A stretch of 64,000 nucleotides of DNA. Origin: Methanobrevibacter sp. (GTDB taxonomy: Archaea; Methanobacteriota; Methanobacteria; Methanobacteriales; Methanobacteriaceae). Position 1 is the first letter of the stretch. The number at the start of each line of letters is the position of its first letter. The position numbers and the translations under genes are program-made. A model generated the notes under the pieces. It made no database searches. It saw only the letters and a program-made list of their open reading frames with translations, and had not been told where the DNA came from. Shown piece after piece: positions 35,542 to 44,830 of this stretch. The stretch is from the NCBI RefSeq assembly GCF_017539065.1, contig NZ_JAFYHP010000016.1, forward strand, positions 1-64,000, in the 5' to 3' direction.

Positions 35542-36411
35542 ATGAAATTTGAAAGTGAAGGATTAATAAGTTTGGAGATAAATGGTGAAATTTATGATTA
35601 TAAATTATACCAAAGCCTAGATTCTCTATTACGAACTAAATCCCAGAGAAAATCTGCAAAAGAATTAAACATCTCACACACCGTATTTAACAGAAGATTG
35701 CTTAAAGCAGAAGACAAATTAGGTGTGAAAATTACCAAAAAAATTGGAAACGGGACTCACCTCACCCAAGAGGGATTGGAATTGCTTGAGGAATTTAGGA
35801 AATATTTAATTCAAATTGAAAAGACTCCTAAAATTAACATTGTGGGAGGCCATATTAGTACTGGGCTTTTAGAAAGCATAAACACTCCTTTTGATGTAAA
35901 CATTTACAGCAGCTCTGATGAAGATGCATTTGAACTTGCTAAAAGAGGTGCGGTTGACATCCTAACTTTAGATGATCCTTTAATCGCTTATGAGCGAGAC
36001 ATTAACTTTATGCCGATAGCTTATGATTATCTTGTTTTGGTTTCAAGCCCCGAATCCAGAAATGTTGAGAGCATTTCTGATTTGGAAGGTCTTGATTTTG
36101 TAAACGTCAAAGGTTCCGCCCAAAGACTTGCATGGAACAGTTTAAGACACTATGACATAGAATATAATTTAAAAGAAAGTGTTAATTCCCAATTTGATGC
36201 TTTTAAAATAGTCAAGAATTCCGAAAATTTATACACTTTTTTAAATGCCAGTTATTTTAAAGGAAACGAGCTTTTAAAGTATGATACCCAACATGTAATT
36301 AGTGTTGTTAAAGTAAATGAAGATAAAGCTGAAGTTGATGAATATATTAGATATTTAATTAATGATGCTCAAAAAGACATAGGAAATCAAGGATTCACTC
36401 CAATGGGTTGA
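35542..36411 (+). CDS. ModE/LysR-type HTH regulator with periplasmic-binding-protein-like domain
   Basis: 289 residues. Residues 20-90 are a winged HTH of the ModE type (RTKSQRKSAKELNISHTVFNRRLLKAEDKLGV, then GNGTHLTQEGLELL). Residues 100-280 resemble a binding-protein-like effector domain of the tungstate/molybdate-sensing kind (NIVGGHISTGLLES, YSSSDEDAFELAKRGAVDIL, FMPIAYDYLVLVSSPES). The neighbours are formate and molybdenum genes, so a Mo/W-responsive regulator is likely; it is the best in-window candidate to read the GTGTAGT palindromes. ATG 35542 is only 5 bases after a TATA box, so translation may instead start at TTG 35572, behind GAAGGATT. Confidence 0.7.
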   Translation: MKFESEGLISLEINGEIYDYKLYQSLDSLLRTKSQRKSAKELNISHTVFNRRLLKAEDKLGVKITKKIGNGTHLTQEGLELLEEFRKYLIQIEKTPKINIVGGHISTGLLESINTPFDVNIYSSSDEDAFELAKRGAVDILTLDDPLIAYERDINFMPIAYDYLVLVSSPESRNVESISDLEGLDFVNVKGSAQRLAWNSLRHYDIEYNLKESVNSQFDAFKIVKNSENLYTFLNASYFKGNELLKYDTQHVISVVKVNEDKAEVDEYIRYLINDAQKDIGNQGFTPMG

Positions 36412-36475
36412 ATACTTTTCAAATGCTCTCGGCAAAAAAGAATATTTATAATACTCATATAACTATCACTACACT

Positions 36476-36529
36476 CATGAAACTGTGTTTTCAAAAGTTG
36501 CATATCTATGAAATTGTGCACTTTCAAAA
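36476..36529 (+). repeat. Imperfect tandem repeat upstream of PfkB-family gene
   Basis: Two copies of YATGAAAYTGTG followed by TTTCAAAA occur at 36476-36496 and 36507-36529, about 31 bases apart (three helical turns). They lie 50-110 bases before the kinase start, at and upstream of the expected promoter. A direct-repeat operator is possible. Confidence 0.4.
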
Positions 36530-36582
36530 CATTAAATAATGATGAAACACAATATTATATTGAATAATAAAAAGGCGATATT

Positions 36583-37497
36583 ATGGCAAAAAAGAGAGAT
36601 TTACTAGCAGTTGGTCATTCTGCTCATGATTACATTATAAGAGTGCCGGAATTTCCAAAAGCAAATTTTTCAGCACCAATAACTAATATGAAAACCTTTA
36701 ATGGTGGAGCAGCTGCAAATGTGGCTTGTGTTGGAGCAAACCTAGGATTAAAAACTTCATTAGTTTCCGCCGTTGGTGGGGATTTCAAAAAGACTGAATA
36801 CTACGAACATATGCAAAATCTTGATATCGACACAGAATCTTTAATCATTGTTCCCGGTGAAGCTACTCCTACCGCATTTGTTTTAACTGATGATAATGAT
36901 GACCAAATCAGCTATTTCTACTGGGGTGCGGCCCGAGAATTCGCTGAAAGCAAAGTGCCAACATCCGCAATAAAAAATGCGGAATCAATTCACTTGGCTA
37001 CTGGAGATCCGGATTTCAACTGGAAATGTTCAGAAGAAGCGAAAAATGAAGATTTGCTCATTTCATTTGACCCTGGTCAAGACCTTGGAATGTATGACAC
37101 TAAAAAATTGATTGATGTTATTGAAAACACAACAATATTATTCGGTAATCATCATGAAATTGAAAGGATTTTAGATGCCCTTGAAGTTGATTTGACTGGC
37201 TTAAGAAATATGGGTCCAAAAATCATTGTTAAAACCTGTGGTGCAAATGGTAGTGAAATCTATTCCAATGAAGATAAAATTAAGATTGACGCAATCGCTA
37301 CCAGTGTTGTTGACCCGACAGGAGCTGGGGATTCCTACAGAGCAGGATTTTTATCAAGATTCCTAAATGGAGAATCATTGGAAGCTTCTGCTAAATTCGC
37401 ATCATCAGTTTCATCATTCATTATTGAGCATCAAGGTTGCCAAACCAATATGCCTAGCTTTGATGATGCATTTGAAAGAATGAATGAATTTTACTAA
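36583..37497 (+). CDS. PfkB-family carbohydrate/nucleoside kinase
   Basis: 304 residues. The N-terminal GGAAANVACVGANLGL glycine motif and the C-terminal DPTGAGDSYRAGFLSRFLNG signature, with catalytic Asp and the anion-hole glycines, define ribokinase-type kinases. A FGNHHEIERIL stretch is in the expected lid-distal position. Methanogen members act as nucleoside kinases or sugar kinases; the substrate cannot be told from sequence. The start follows AAGGCGATATT. Confidence 0.85.
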   Translation: MAKKRDLLAVGHSAHDYIIRVPEFPKANFSAPITNMKTFNGGAAANVACVGANLGLKTSLVSAVGGDFKKTEYYEHMQNLDIDTESLIIVPGEATPTAFVLTDDNDDQISYFYWGAAREFAESKVPTSAIKNAESIHLATGDPDFNWKCSEEAKNEDLLISFDPGQDLGMYDTKKLIDVIENTTILFGNHHEIERILDALEVDLTGLRNMGPKIIVKTCGANGSEIYSNEDKIKIDAIATSVVDPTGAGDSYRAGFLSRFLNGESLEASAKFASSVSSFIIEHQGCQTNMPSFDDAFERMNEFY

Positions 37498-37728
37498 TTC
37501 TTACATTTTTTCAATTTTACCTTATTTTTATCAATATTGCTTTATTTTTAATATATTTTTATAAAATTTGCTATTTTTTTAAAAAAACTTGATTTATATC
37601 AATAACAATGGAATAAAGATTAACCTACTAATTTAAATACTATTAAATTAAAATAAGAAATTATCAAATAAATATGAGAAATTTTTAAATTTAATTTGAC
37701 TGTTTTAAATATTACTTGAGGAATAATC

Positions 37729-39027
37729 ATGACACAAATTAGTGATGCAAAAAAGGGAATATTGACCGATGAAATGAAGCACGTCGCAAAAATCGAAGGT
37801 GTTTCAGAAGACTTTATATTGAAATCAGTTGCACAAGGTACCATCGTAATACCTGGAAACGTGCACAGAGACATTGAAGCTGCAGGTATTGGAGCAGGAC
37901 TCAGAACAAAAGTCAACGCAACTGTTGGAACCTCAACAGACATCGTCAACTTTGATGAAGAGGTCCTAAAAGCACAGATTGCTATCGACAACGGCGCAGA
38001 CTGTCTAATGGAATTGAGTATTGGCGGAGATTTGGATGTAATAAGAAGAAGAGTGCTCGACATGTCTCCATTGCCAGTTGGTTCCGTACCGGTTTATCAG
38101 GCAGCAATTGAAGCCATCAGAAGAGAGGGCTCCGTAATTTACATGGATGAAGATGACTTATTCAAAACCATCGAAAAACAAGCAAAAGATGGTATTGACT
38201 TTATGGCAATCCACAGCAGCATCAACATTGAAACATTAACCAGACTCAAAAGGCAAGGCCGCGTAACCGGACTTGTTTCAAGAGGAGGTTCCTTCATGTC
38301 CGGTTGGATTGTGGAAAACGAAAAAGAAAACCCATTGTACGAAAACTTCGATTACGTTTTGGAAATTGCCAAAGAGCATGATGTTGTATTGTCCCTTGCA
38401 AACGGTATGAGGGCAGGGTCCATTGCCGATTCAACCGACAGGGCACAAATACAAGAATTGATCATTTTAGGAGAATTAATCGACAGATCCCGTGAAGCAG
38501 GAGTACAATGTATGATTGAAGGACCTGGACACATCCCAATCAATGAAATCCCAACAAATGTCATGATTCAGAAGAAAATGTGTTCAAACGCACCATTCTA
38601 TATGCTCGGACCTATTGTGTGCGATGTAGCGCCAGGTTACGACCACATCGTATCTGCAATCGGTGCGGCATCCTCTGCAAAGGCTGGTGCTGACTTCATC
38701 TGTTATGTGACTCCGGCAGAACACTTGGCTCTTCCAAATCCGGATGACGTAAGGGAAGGAGTCATTGCAACCAAAATCGGAGCTTATGCAGGCGACCTTG
38801 CAACCGGCCAAATCGACGGTTCACAAGATCTTGCAATGGCAGAAGCTCGTAAAAGACTTGATTGGGAAGCACAATATGAATGTGCAATGTTCCCACAAGC
38901 TGCACGTGCAAAAAGAGACCAAAGACCTCCTGAAGAAGAGGACACATGTACAATGTGCGGTAACTTCTGTGCAGTGAAAATCGTTAACGAATGGTTGGAC
39001 CAATCAGATTCCGACTTGATCAAATAG
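37729..39027 (+). CDS. thiC: Phosphomethylpyrimidine synthase ThiC
   Basis: 432 residues. ThiC converts aminoimidazole ribotide to hydroxymethylpyrimidine phosphate, the pyrimidine half of thiamin. Recognisable are ECG-type active-site segments ([71 protein letters not shown]) and the C-terminal cluster motif [11 protein letters not shown], which binds the radical SAM [4Fe-4S]. It is shorter than bacterial ThiC because the N-terminal domain is reduced, usual for archaea. No TPP riboswitch is seen upstream. The start follows TGAGGAATAATC. Confidence 0.94.
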   Translation: MTQISDAKKGILTDEMKHVAKIEGVSEDFILKSVAQGTIVIPGNVHRDIEAAGIGAGLRTKVNATVGTSTDIVNFDEEVLKAQIAIDNGADCLMELSIGGDLDVIRRRVLDMSPLPVGSVPVYQAAIEAIRREGSVIYMDEDDLFKTIEKQAKDGIDFMAIHSSINIETLTRLKRQGRVTGLVSRGGSFMSGWIVENEKENPLYENFDYVLEIAKEHDVVLSLANGMRAGSIADSTDRAQIQELIILGELIDRSREAGVQCMIEGPGHIPINEIPTNVMIQKKMCSNAPFYMLGPIVCDVAPGYDHIVSAIGAASSAKAGADFICYVTPAEHLALPNPDDVREGVIATKIGAYAGDLATGQIDGSQDLAMAEARKRLDWEAQYECAMFPQAARAKRDQRPPEEEDTCTMCGNFCAVKIVNEWLDQSDSDLIK

Positions 39028-39057
39028 GTTTTTAACCTATTTCTTTTTCTTTTTTTA
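39022..39057 (+). terminator. Intrinsic terminator after thiC
   Basis: AAATAGGTT/AACCTATTT stem (9 bp, TTT loop) at the stop codon, followed by CTTTTTCTTTTTTT. Confidence 0.75.
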
Positions 39058-39245
39058 ATTATTATATTATCACTATAATCTTTTCATTTCAAATGATGAA
39101 AAAATGCTTGAAATGATTGCAAATCATAACACTTCATTTCTAAAAATTACCAAATTCGCATCTTGTACTTAATATTTTTATATAAATAACAACAAATAAT
39201 AACACATTATAAAACTTATTCTTATCATTGTAATGGTGAATATAA

Positions 39246-40829
39246 ATGACACATTGGATTGAAAATATAGCTAATGAATTAAGTAAAATGGATGTAGAAG
39301 AACATGTCATTGCAAGCGGTACCTCCATTTCAGGTTCAATACACATTGGAAACTCTTGCGACATATTTGTAGCTAATGGAATTGGAAAGAAATTAAGAGA
39401 AAAAGGGAAAAAAGCTAAAACAATATGGATTGCAGATGACCATGATCCATTGAGAAAAGTTCCATATCCTTTACCTGAAGATTATGATAAATACTTAGGA
39501 ATGCCATATTCAGTGATTCCATGTCCGGATGGCTGTTGTGCAAACTTCGTAGAACACTTTGAAAAACCATTATTAAGTGTGATGGACGATTATGGAATCG
39601 AAATGGAAGCAAAATCCGGTTTTGAAATGTATAAAAACGGAGACTATAACGATTACATCAGAACTTCCTTAGAAAAAGTTGAAGAAATCAAAGAGATATT
39701 TAACCAATACAGAAGAGAGCCGCTAGCTGACGACTGGTTACCTTACAACCCAATCTGTGATGAATGTGGACGTGTAAATACCACATACGCTTACGATTAC
39801 GACGGAGACATTATCAAATACAGATGTGAATGTGGCCACGAAGGCGAAATGGACATCAAATCTGGAAACGGTAAACTCACATGGAGAGTTGAATGGGCGG
39901 CAAGATGGAAAATATTCGGAACCACATGCGAACCATTCGGTAAAGACCATGCTGCAAGTGGAGGATCCTACGATGTAAGTAGCGTAATATCTGAAAAAAT
40001 CTTCGATTATCCTGCACCGTATCCTGTACCATACGAATGGATTACCCTTGACGGTGAAGCAATGAGTAAATCCCATGGGGTATTCTTCGCACCTAACGAA
40101 TGGTTAAAAATAGGCCCTGCAGAAAGTCTTCACTACTACTTATTCAGATCAAAACCAATGAAAGCAAAAGATTTCTCACCAAAAATGCCTTTCTTAGACT
40201 TTATCGACCAATTCGATACAGTTGAAAAAGTATTCTATGATGAAGTAGAAGCTCCATCTGAAAAAGAAGGCAGAAAATTCAAAGAAATCTATGAAATAGT
40301 CCAAATCAATGCAGGCAGTCCTTTACCTTTCAGACCGCCATTCAGATTCCTGGTCAACGCTTATCAAATTGCAGGTGACGACCTGGAGAAAATCTTTGAA
40401 ATTCTTAAAAAGAACTCACAATTGACCAAAAGCTTTAAAGACAAAGAATTTGGTGATTTGACTGAAACCGAATTGGCTCAATACAGAGAAAGAGTTGACA
40501 ATGTAATCTACTGGTTAGACACTTACGCACCTAACTTTGTAAAATTCAAAGTGCAAGAAAAAAGCGTGCCTAACTTGCCATTAACACCAGAACAAGATCA
40601 ATTCTTAGCTGACCTAGCTGATTTGATGGAAACTACTGAATTTAGCGATGCGACAGCTTTGCACGATGCAATGTATGAGATCCTAGAAGCTCAAGGATTA
40701 AAACCGCAAAAAGGTTTCCAAGCTATCTATAAAATGATTCTCGGCCAAAAACAAGGCCCAAGAGCAGCATCATTCTTATTAAGTTTGGATAAAGACTTTG
40801 TAGTAAAAAGATTAAGAAAAGAAGCTTAA
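39246..40829 (+). CDS. lysS: Lysyl-tRNA synthetase, class I
   Basis: 527 residues with class I signatures: HIGH-like SIHIGNSCD near residue 25, KMSKS-like EAMSKSHG near 275, and a zinc-binding [18 protein letters not shown]...RCECGHEG segment in the middle. This is the class I LysRS of most euryarchaea, unrelated to the class II enzyme of bacteria. It charges tRNA-Lys. The start follows AATGGTGAATATAA. A strong terminator overlaps its stop codon. Confidence 0.95.
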   Translation: MTHWIENIANELSKMDVEEHVIASGTSISGSIHIGNSCDIFVANGIGKKLREKGKKAKTIWIADDHDPLRKVPYPLPEDYDKYLGMPYSVIPCPDGCCANFVEHFEKPLLSVMDDYGIEMEAKSGFEMYKNGDYNDYIRTSLEKVEEIKEIFNQYRREPLADDWLPYNPICDECGRVNTTYAYDYDGDIIKYRCECGHEGEMDIKSGNGKLTWRVEWAARWKIFGTTCEPFGKDHAASGGSYDVSSVISEKIFDYPAPYPVPYEWITLDGEAMSKSHGVFFAPNEWLKIGPAESLHYYLFRSKPMKAKDFSPKMPFLDFIDQFDTVEKVFYDEVEAPSEKEGRKFKEIYEIVQINAGSPLPFRPPFRFLVNAYQIAGDDLEKIFEILKKNSQLTKSFKDKEFGDLTETELAQYRERVDNVIYWLDTYAPNFVKFKVQEKSVPNLPLTPEQDQFLADLADLMETTEFSDATALHDAMYEILEAQGLKPQKGFQAIYKMILGQKQGPRAASFLLSLDKDFVVKRLRKEA

Positions 40830-40853
40830 TCTTTTAACTTTTTCTTTTTTTTA
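40806..40853 (+). terminator. Intrinsic terminator after lysS
   Basis: An 11-bp perfect stem (AAAAGATTAAG/CTTAATCTTTT, eight-base loop, 40806-40835) includes the stop codon and is followed by CTTTTTCTTTTTTTT. Confidence 0.75.
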
Positions 40854-40896
40854 AAATTTTAAATATTAAATTAATATATACGTGCGGACTTTTTTA

Positions 40897-41736
40897 CTAC
40901 TGCTTGTTGCTGTATTCAAGTAGTCTTCCGACATGGCGAGTTTCAAAGAACATGTCTTTTTTAGCCATGATTATAATAATTGTAAGTACTGTTATTACTA
41001 TTGTCTCCAGACACTTAGTCTCCGGAGTCAACGCTATTTTCTCCTGCATGAAATTGACAAAGAAATGGAATATCATGCAAGCCAATATCGAACGGTCACT
41101 TTCAAGATAGACCCATGTAATGACAAAACCCATAGGGATTCCGCTCACAAAAAAGTTAACCACATAAAGAGGATTCACCATAAGTCCTGCCTGATATGTT
41201 CCCTGAATGAAGATTAAAGGCAAATGCCATAAAGACCATAGAACTCCAAAAATCATGGATTCCCAAAACCAGTTCATATAGTTACCGATAGAGTCCTCAC
41301 AGTATCCTTTCCATCCCACTTCCTCAATTATCGAAGCAATCGTAATGGTAATAAATGCTCCTGCTATTCCAACACCGGTAAAAGAAAAGCTTTCAGTAAA
41401 GGAAAACTGGTCAATTGACTGTCCAAATAGCAGAGACAACAAAATAGAGCAGACTATTACAATCGCAAATACTATTATAGCCCAAACTACATTCAGCCAT
41501 TTTACTTTGTAAAATCCGATAATCTTATTCTTAAAGTCTTGCTTAAGCAAATCTGACCCTGACAACATGATGAAAACTGTAGACACAATAGCCGGAGCCA
41601 TAAGGCCTATTAGCATGAGTAATGGACTTATGCTTTCTGGCAAAAAGATTGCCGGAATCCAAAATATCCAAGTAAAAACATACGCCAGAGCAAAAAAGAG
41701 AACTGGCTTATATTTGTAGTTTTCCGTATTGTTCAC
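40897..41736 (-). CDS. CPBP-family intramembrane metalloprotease
   Basis: 279 residues, about eight membrane segments. The CPBP (CAAX protease/bacteriocin-processing) motifs are present: EEVGWKGYCED in one helix, LWSLWHLPLIF in the next and CMIFHFFVNFMQ later. The glutamates and histidines would bind zinc within the membrane. Substrates are unknown; roles in peptide maturation or immunity are known for relatives. It begins inside the stop of the TetR gene (4-base overlap), so the two form an operon under TetR control. Confidence 0.8.
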   Translation of the reverse strand: MNNTENYKYKPVLFFALAYVFTWIFWIPAIFLPESISPLLMLIGLMAPAIVSTVFIMLSGSDLLKQDFKNKIIGFYKVKWLNVVWAIIVFAIVIVCSILLSLLFGQSIDQFSFTESFSFTGVGIAGAFITITIASIIEEVGWKGYCEDSIGNYMNWFWESMIFGVLWSLWHLPLIFIQGTYQAGLMVNPLYVVNFFVSGIPMGFVITWVYLESDRSILACMIFHFFVNFMQEKIALTPETKCLETIVITVLTIIIIMAKKDMFFETRHVGRLLEYSNKQ

Positions 41737-42347
41737 TCGCCCACCTCCATATCACTCTTATCAATAAGATCATAAATGAAACTCATTGTTCCGTTCTCCG
41801 CCCCGAGAAGTTTTTCTGTCATGTCTATAAAGACAGAAATATCCTTTTCACTGAATGTACCTTCATTAAACGTACCATCGCTGATTATAAGGAGCATCTT
41901 AACACGTTCAGGGATATTTTCGCATTCAAAGATACCCTCCTCTACTCCCTCTTCTATAACTTCGGATAAAAGTGGAGTAAGAACATTAATCAATTTTTGT
42001 CTGACTTTATGATGCATTAACACGTTTTCTGGGTGGAAAAGAGCATCCTTTACTGGTTGTTCTGCTTCGGTAGGTTTTATCGATGCAATTATCCCGACTA
42101 TTTTTTGCGGTACTGAAATATCCATTCCGATAATCTGCTTTGCCATTTCGGCCTCATTATCAATCATCATGTCTATGACTTCTTCGAGCATCTGCTCTTT
42201 ACTTTGGAAATAATAGTAGTATGTGCCTTTAGCGATTTGTGCTTTCTCTATAATTTCGTCAACACTTGTATTCTCATATCCTCGTGTGAGAAACATATCA
42301 TAAGCTATATTTAACAGCTCTTTTTTCCTTTTTTCACCTTTTCTCAT
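41733..42347 (-). CDS. TetR/AcrR-family regulator
   Basis: 204 residues. The N-terminal HTH is clear: LLNIAYDMFLTRGYENTSVD, then EIIEKAQIAKGTYYYYF. The C-terminal ligand domain is unlike any I recognise. It probably controls itself and the downstream CPBP gene: its promoter carries two 11-base sites (42364-42374 and 42420-42430) around the TATA box. The start follows GGTGGCATATT. TetR/CPBP pairs are common in bacteria, so lateral transfer is possible. Confidence 0.85.
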   Translation of the reverse strand: MRKGEKRKKELLNIAYDMFLTRGYENTSVDEIIEKAQIAKGTYYYYFQSKEQMLEEVIDMMIDNEAEMAKQIIGMDISVPQKIVGIIASIKPTEAEQPVKDALFHPENVLMHHKVRQKLINVLTPLLSEVIEEGVEEGIFECENIPERVKMLLIISDGTFNEGTFSEKDISVFIDMTEKLLGAENGTMSFIYDLIDKSDMEVGE

Positions 42348-42363
42348 AATATGCCACCAACTA

Positions 42364-42374
42364 GACCATCAGTC
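42364..42374 (-). promoter_or_regulatory. Candidate TetR operator 1
   Basis: GACCATCAGTC, read as GACTGATGGTC on the transcribed side, lies between the TetR start codon and its TATA box (TAATATAAAAAGG). It resembles site 2 and the GAC-N5-GTC dyads bound by TetR proteins. Confidence 0.5.
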
Positions 42375-42419
42375 CTTTTTATATTACAATTAACTTCATA
42401 TTCTTGCCAATAATTTTTC

Positions 42420-42430
42420 GACTATCGGTC
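42420..42430 (-). promoter_or_regulatory. Candidate TetR operator 2
   Basis: GACTATCGGTC stands just upstream of the TetR TATA region, 56 bases from site 1, and shares its GAC-N5-GTC frame. The 260-bp gap beyond it (42431-42691) is AT-rich; a short open stretch there (MRKTPDEGKDAIIK) has no support as a gene. Confidence 0.5.
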
Positions 42431-42691
42431 GGTTTTTTGTTTTTAATCCTAATATGAAAATTATACTATATAAACATTTCCACTATGATTTAGAATATCT
42501 CATGTTGACTAAATATGCCGGCAAAAAATAATGTTATCATAAAAGTAGTAATGGATAAAATGTGAAAACATTGAATATTTATTATCCGAAAAAGTTATGA
42601 AGCATCTATTGAAAAACAAATTGATTAGTTTTAATGCGTAAAACTCCAGATGAAGGTAAAGATGCTATTATTAAATAAAAATTTCAATGAG

Positions 42692-43069
42692 TTAAATTAA
42701 ACTCTTGAATTCCTTTTTCATTAAAAGTTCATCCACAAACTTGTAATCTAATTTTTCAAAAATGTCGATTAGAATATCTTCACGACTATCAAAGCTGACT
42801 ACAATGCCTTTAAACTCATAGTCGATGGCTATTTTTTCAAGCTGCCTAATCAATTTATAGGATATCTTTTCACGATTGTCATAGGAATTTAAAAATAGTG
42901 TAGTGATTTCGGCGGTTTTGCTGTCATATGCCTTAAAACTGGCACAGCCAATGGTTTTGCCAAAGTTATTTAAAAGTAGAACTACCTGAGGATCGCTTAC
43001 TTCACATCCAAATGAAGAACACATTTCTATAAATCTCTCATCTCTCTCATCAGTTACTATTATTTCCAT
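42692..43069 (-). CDS. Small GNAT-like protein
   Basis: 125 residues with an alpha/beta pattern like a short acetyltransferase: a VVLLLNNFGKTIGCASFKAY strand pair, AEITTLFLNSYDNREKISYKL where GNAT enzymes bind acetyl-CoA (the R/Q-x-x-G-x-G/A loop is poorly kept), and a FEKLDYKFVDELLMKKE end strand. Activity is therefore doubtful. It starts directly after the stop of the deaminase, with its ribosome binding site GAGGTGAAATAA inside that gene's last codons, so translation is coupled. Confidence 0.55.
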   Translation of the reverse strand: MEIIVTDERDERFIEMCSSFGCEVSDPQVVLLLNNFGKTIGCASFKAYDSKTAEITTLFLNSYDNREKISYKLIRQLEKIAIDYEFKGIVVSFDSREDILIDIFEKLDYKFVDELLMKKEFKSLI

Positions 43070-43540
43070 TTATTTCACCTCGGTAGTGTTGCCGACTTTT
43101 GCAAGTTCCCTGTCCCAAATTTCACAATTATCGCATGTGAATTTTAAAAACAAATCCCGGCATTTTCCATCATTTAAAACAGTCACTTCCACATCATTGC
43201 ATTTGAGCAGATTTTCAGCACCCATTAAAGTTGTATTCTCACCAACGACAACTCTTGGAATATTATACAATATTATGGCTCCTGAACACATCGGACAAGG
43301 GGATAATGTTGTATATAATGTACATTTAATATAATCTTCATAATCCAGGCGCCCTGCATTTTCAATTGCATCCATTTCTGCATGCAAAACTACAGAATCG
43401 TTTTGGATTAGTCTATTATGTCCTCTAGATATGATTTCTCCATCTTTAACCAATACTGCTCCTATTGGGATTCCTCCTTCAGTTAAAGATTTTTCAGCTT
43501 CCTTAATAGCTTCATTCATAAAATAAGCATCAGAGTACAT
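43070..43540 (-). CDS. Cytosine deaminase-like (yeast Fcy1-type) nucleobase deaminase
   Basis: 156 residues of the zinc cytidine-deaminase fold: HAEMDAIENAGRL (His ligand and catalytic Glu) and TTLSPCPMCSGAII (two Cys ligands). Beyond the TadA-like core it closely follows the fungal cytosine deaminase pattern: GIPIGAVLV, RGHNRLIQ, YTTLSPC, YNIPRVVVGENTTLMGAE, then DGKCRDLFLKF and a Trp near the end. It probably deaminates cytosine or a related base, not tRNA. A GNAT-like gene is coupled downstream. Confidence 0.75.
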   Translation of the reverse strand: MYSDAYFMNEAIKEAEKSLTEGGIPIGAVLVKDGEIISRGHNRLIQNDSVVLHAEMDAIENAGRLDYEDYIKCTLYTTLSPCPMCSGAIILYNIPRVVVGENTTLMGAENLLKCNDVEVTVLNDGKCRDLFLKFTCDNCEIWDRELAKVGNTTEVK

Positions 43541-43576
43541 AAAAAAATAAGTTAATAGATGATTTAATCATCTATT
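43541..43576 (-). terminator. Terminator after coiled-coil protein gene
   Basis: A 10-bp stem AATAGATGAT/ATCATCTATT with a three-base loop (43554-43576) overlaps the stop and is followed on the minus strand by AACTTATTTTTTT. It separates the coiled-coil gene from the deaminase. Confidence 0.65.
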
Positions 43577-44672
43577 TAAATCTATTAAACAATCCTTTAT
43601 TGGATTCTTTTTCTAATTTTTCTTCAAGTTTAGTAACTTGTTTTCTTAAATCAGATATTGTTCTACTATTTTCATTAGAAAGTTTATCATAACTGCTTTC
43701 TTTAACTTTGAGTTTGGTTCTAAGTTCAGAAATTTCTGATTTATAGTCGTCGATTTCTTTTTTGATTTGTGCTTCGACTTCTTCTTTATAATTTCCTAAT
43801 TCGATAATTTCTGCTCTTAACTTGTCAACTTCTTCAGAAAGTGATATGTTTTCTTTTCTGGCATCTGATAATTTATCTTTAACAGCAGTTAGCTCTTTAG
43901 TCAAGTTGCTATTTTCTAACTTAATAGTATCAACATCAACGCTGCTAAGCTTTTCTTTAAGCTCTGATATTTTAGATTCATATTCCCCTTTAATGGAATT
44001 AACTTCATTTTCTAATTTATCAGCTCTTACTTTTTGAACTGCGCCTTCTGCACCTAATTTACCGATATTATTGCTTAAATCTGCATTAATATCTAATTGG
44101 TCAAAGTATTTTCTTGTGGTTTTTTCGAGTGCGGAGGTTAGTTCATTCTTAACTTTGTTTAATTCCGCATTTTCTTTTTTGAGTTTAGGAATTATTTTAT
44201 TAGTTAAATAATTAAGTTCATTGGATTGATTTGATAATTTTTTATCTTTTTCAGCCAATTTAACTTTAAAATCATCCATTTTAGAATCGTCTTCTTCAGG
44301 TTGTTCTTCAACAGCTTCTTCCTCAACAGGTTCGCCAATAACCTCAATTTCAGGTTCATTGTGAATTTGTTCCTCCTCAACCTCTTCAGATTCAACTTCA
44401 ACAACTATCTCAGAAACCTCTTCCTCAACAGATTCATCCTCAACCTCTTCAGATTCAACTTCAACAACTATCTCAGAAACCTCTTCCTCAACAGGTTCGT
44501 CTTCAATAGCTTCTTCAACTACAGGTTCAGGAATTTCTTCAACTACAGGTTCTTCAACAACCTTTTCTTCAATTATTTCGTCAGTCTTGTTATTTGATTT
44601 GTTTTTGAGCTTATCTAAGTCTAATTTTACTTTTTGACCATACATAGCGTTCATTGGTTTATCATCAGACAT
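43572..44672 (-). CDS. Acidic-repeat coiled-coil protein
   Basis: About 366 residues from ATG 44672, chosen because GGTGATTTTA precedes it. A short basic start (MYGQKVKLDLDKLKNKS) is followed by an acidic region (about 25-130) with a tandem repeat of EEEVSEIVVEVESEEVE, and then a long coiled coil to the end. No signal or membrane segment is seen. The layout of acidic linker plus coiled coil recalls the C-terminal part of SerB in this window. A structural or chromosome-associated role is possible, but the function is unknown. Confidence 0.65.
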   Translation of the reverse strand: MSDDKPMNAMYGQKVKLDLDKLKNKSNNKTDEIIEEKVVEEPVVEEIPEPVVEEAIEDEPVEEEVSEIVVEVESEEVEDESVEEEVSEIVVEVESEEVEEEQIHNEPEIEVIGEPVEEEAVEEQPEEDDSKMDDFKVKLAEKDKKLSNQSNELNYLTNKIIPKLKKENAELNKVKNELTSALEKTTRKYFDQLDINADLSNNIGKLGAEGAVQKVRADKLENEVNSIKGEYESKISELKEKLSSVDVDTIKLENSNLTKELTAVKDKLSDARKENISLSEEVDKLRAEIIELGNYKEEVEAQIKKEIDDYKSEISELRTKLKVKESSYDKLSNENSRTISDLRKQVTKLEEKLEKESNKGLFNRFK

Positions 44673-44830
44673 TAAAATCACCATAATAGCAATATTAATA
44701 TTAAAGTTCAACTACGAGATACAGTAATAAGTTAAGTTTTTAACCTATTTAACTATTATTAAAAAACATTAATAAATCATGAAAACCAAGTATTATATAC
44801 TAAATTAATTTTGTAACTTGTGGCGATACC

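Noticed and set aside
36468..36474. ACTACAC half-site of the Mo/W palindrome downstream of the ModE-type gene
   Set aside because: Only a single seven-base half-site with no symmetric partner; expected by chance.
37498..37728. Possible TPP riboswitch before thiC
   Set aside because: Neither the CTGAGA-type element nor a matching fold is visible in the AT-rich leader.
42640..42680. Short coding-like stretch reading MRKTPDEGKDAIIK
   Set aside because: Only 14 codons with no ribosome binding site or recognisable parent; too short to call a gene or remnant.
44301..44597. Plus-strand frame rich in Asn and Phe opposite the coiled-coil protein
   Set aside because: It is a shadow of the acidic repeat on the minus strand.
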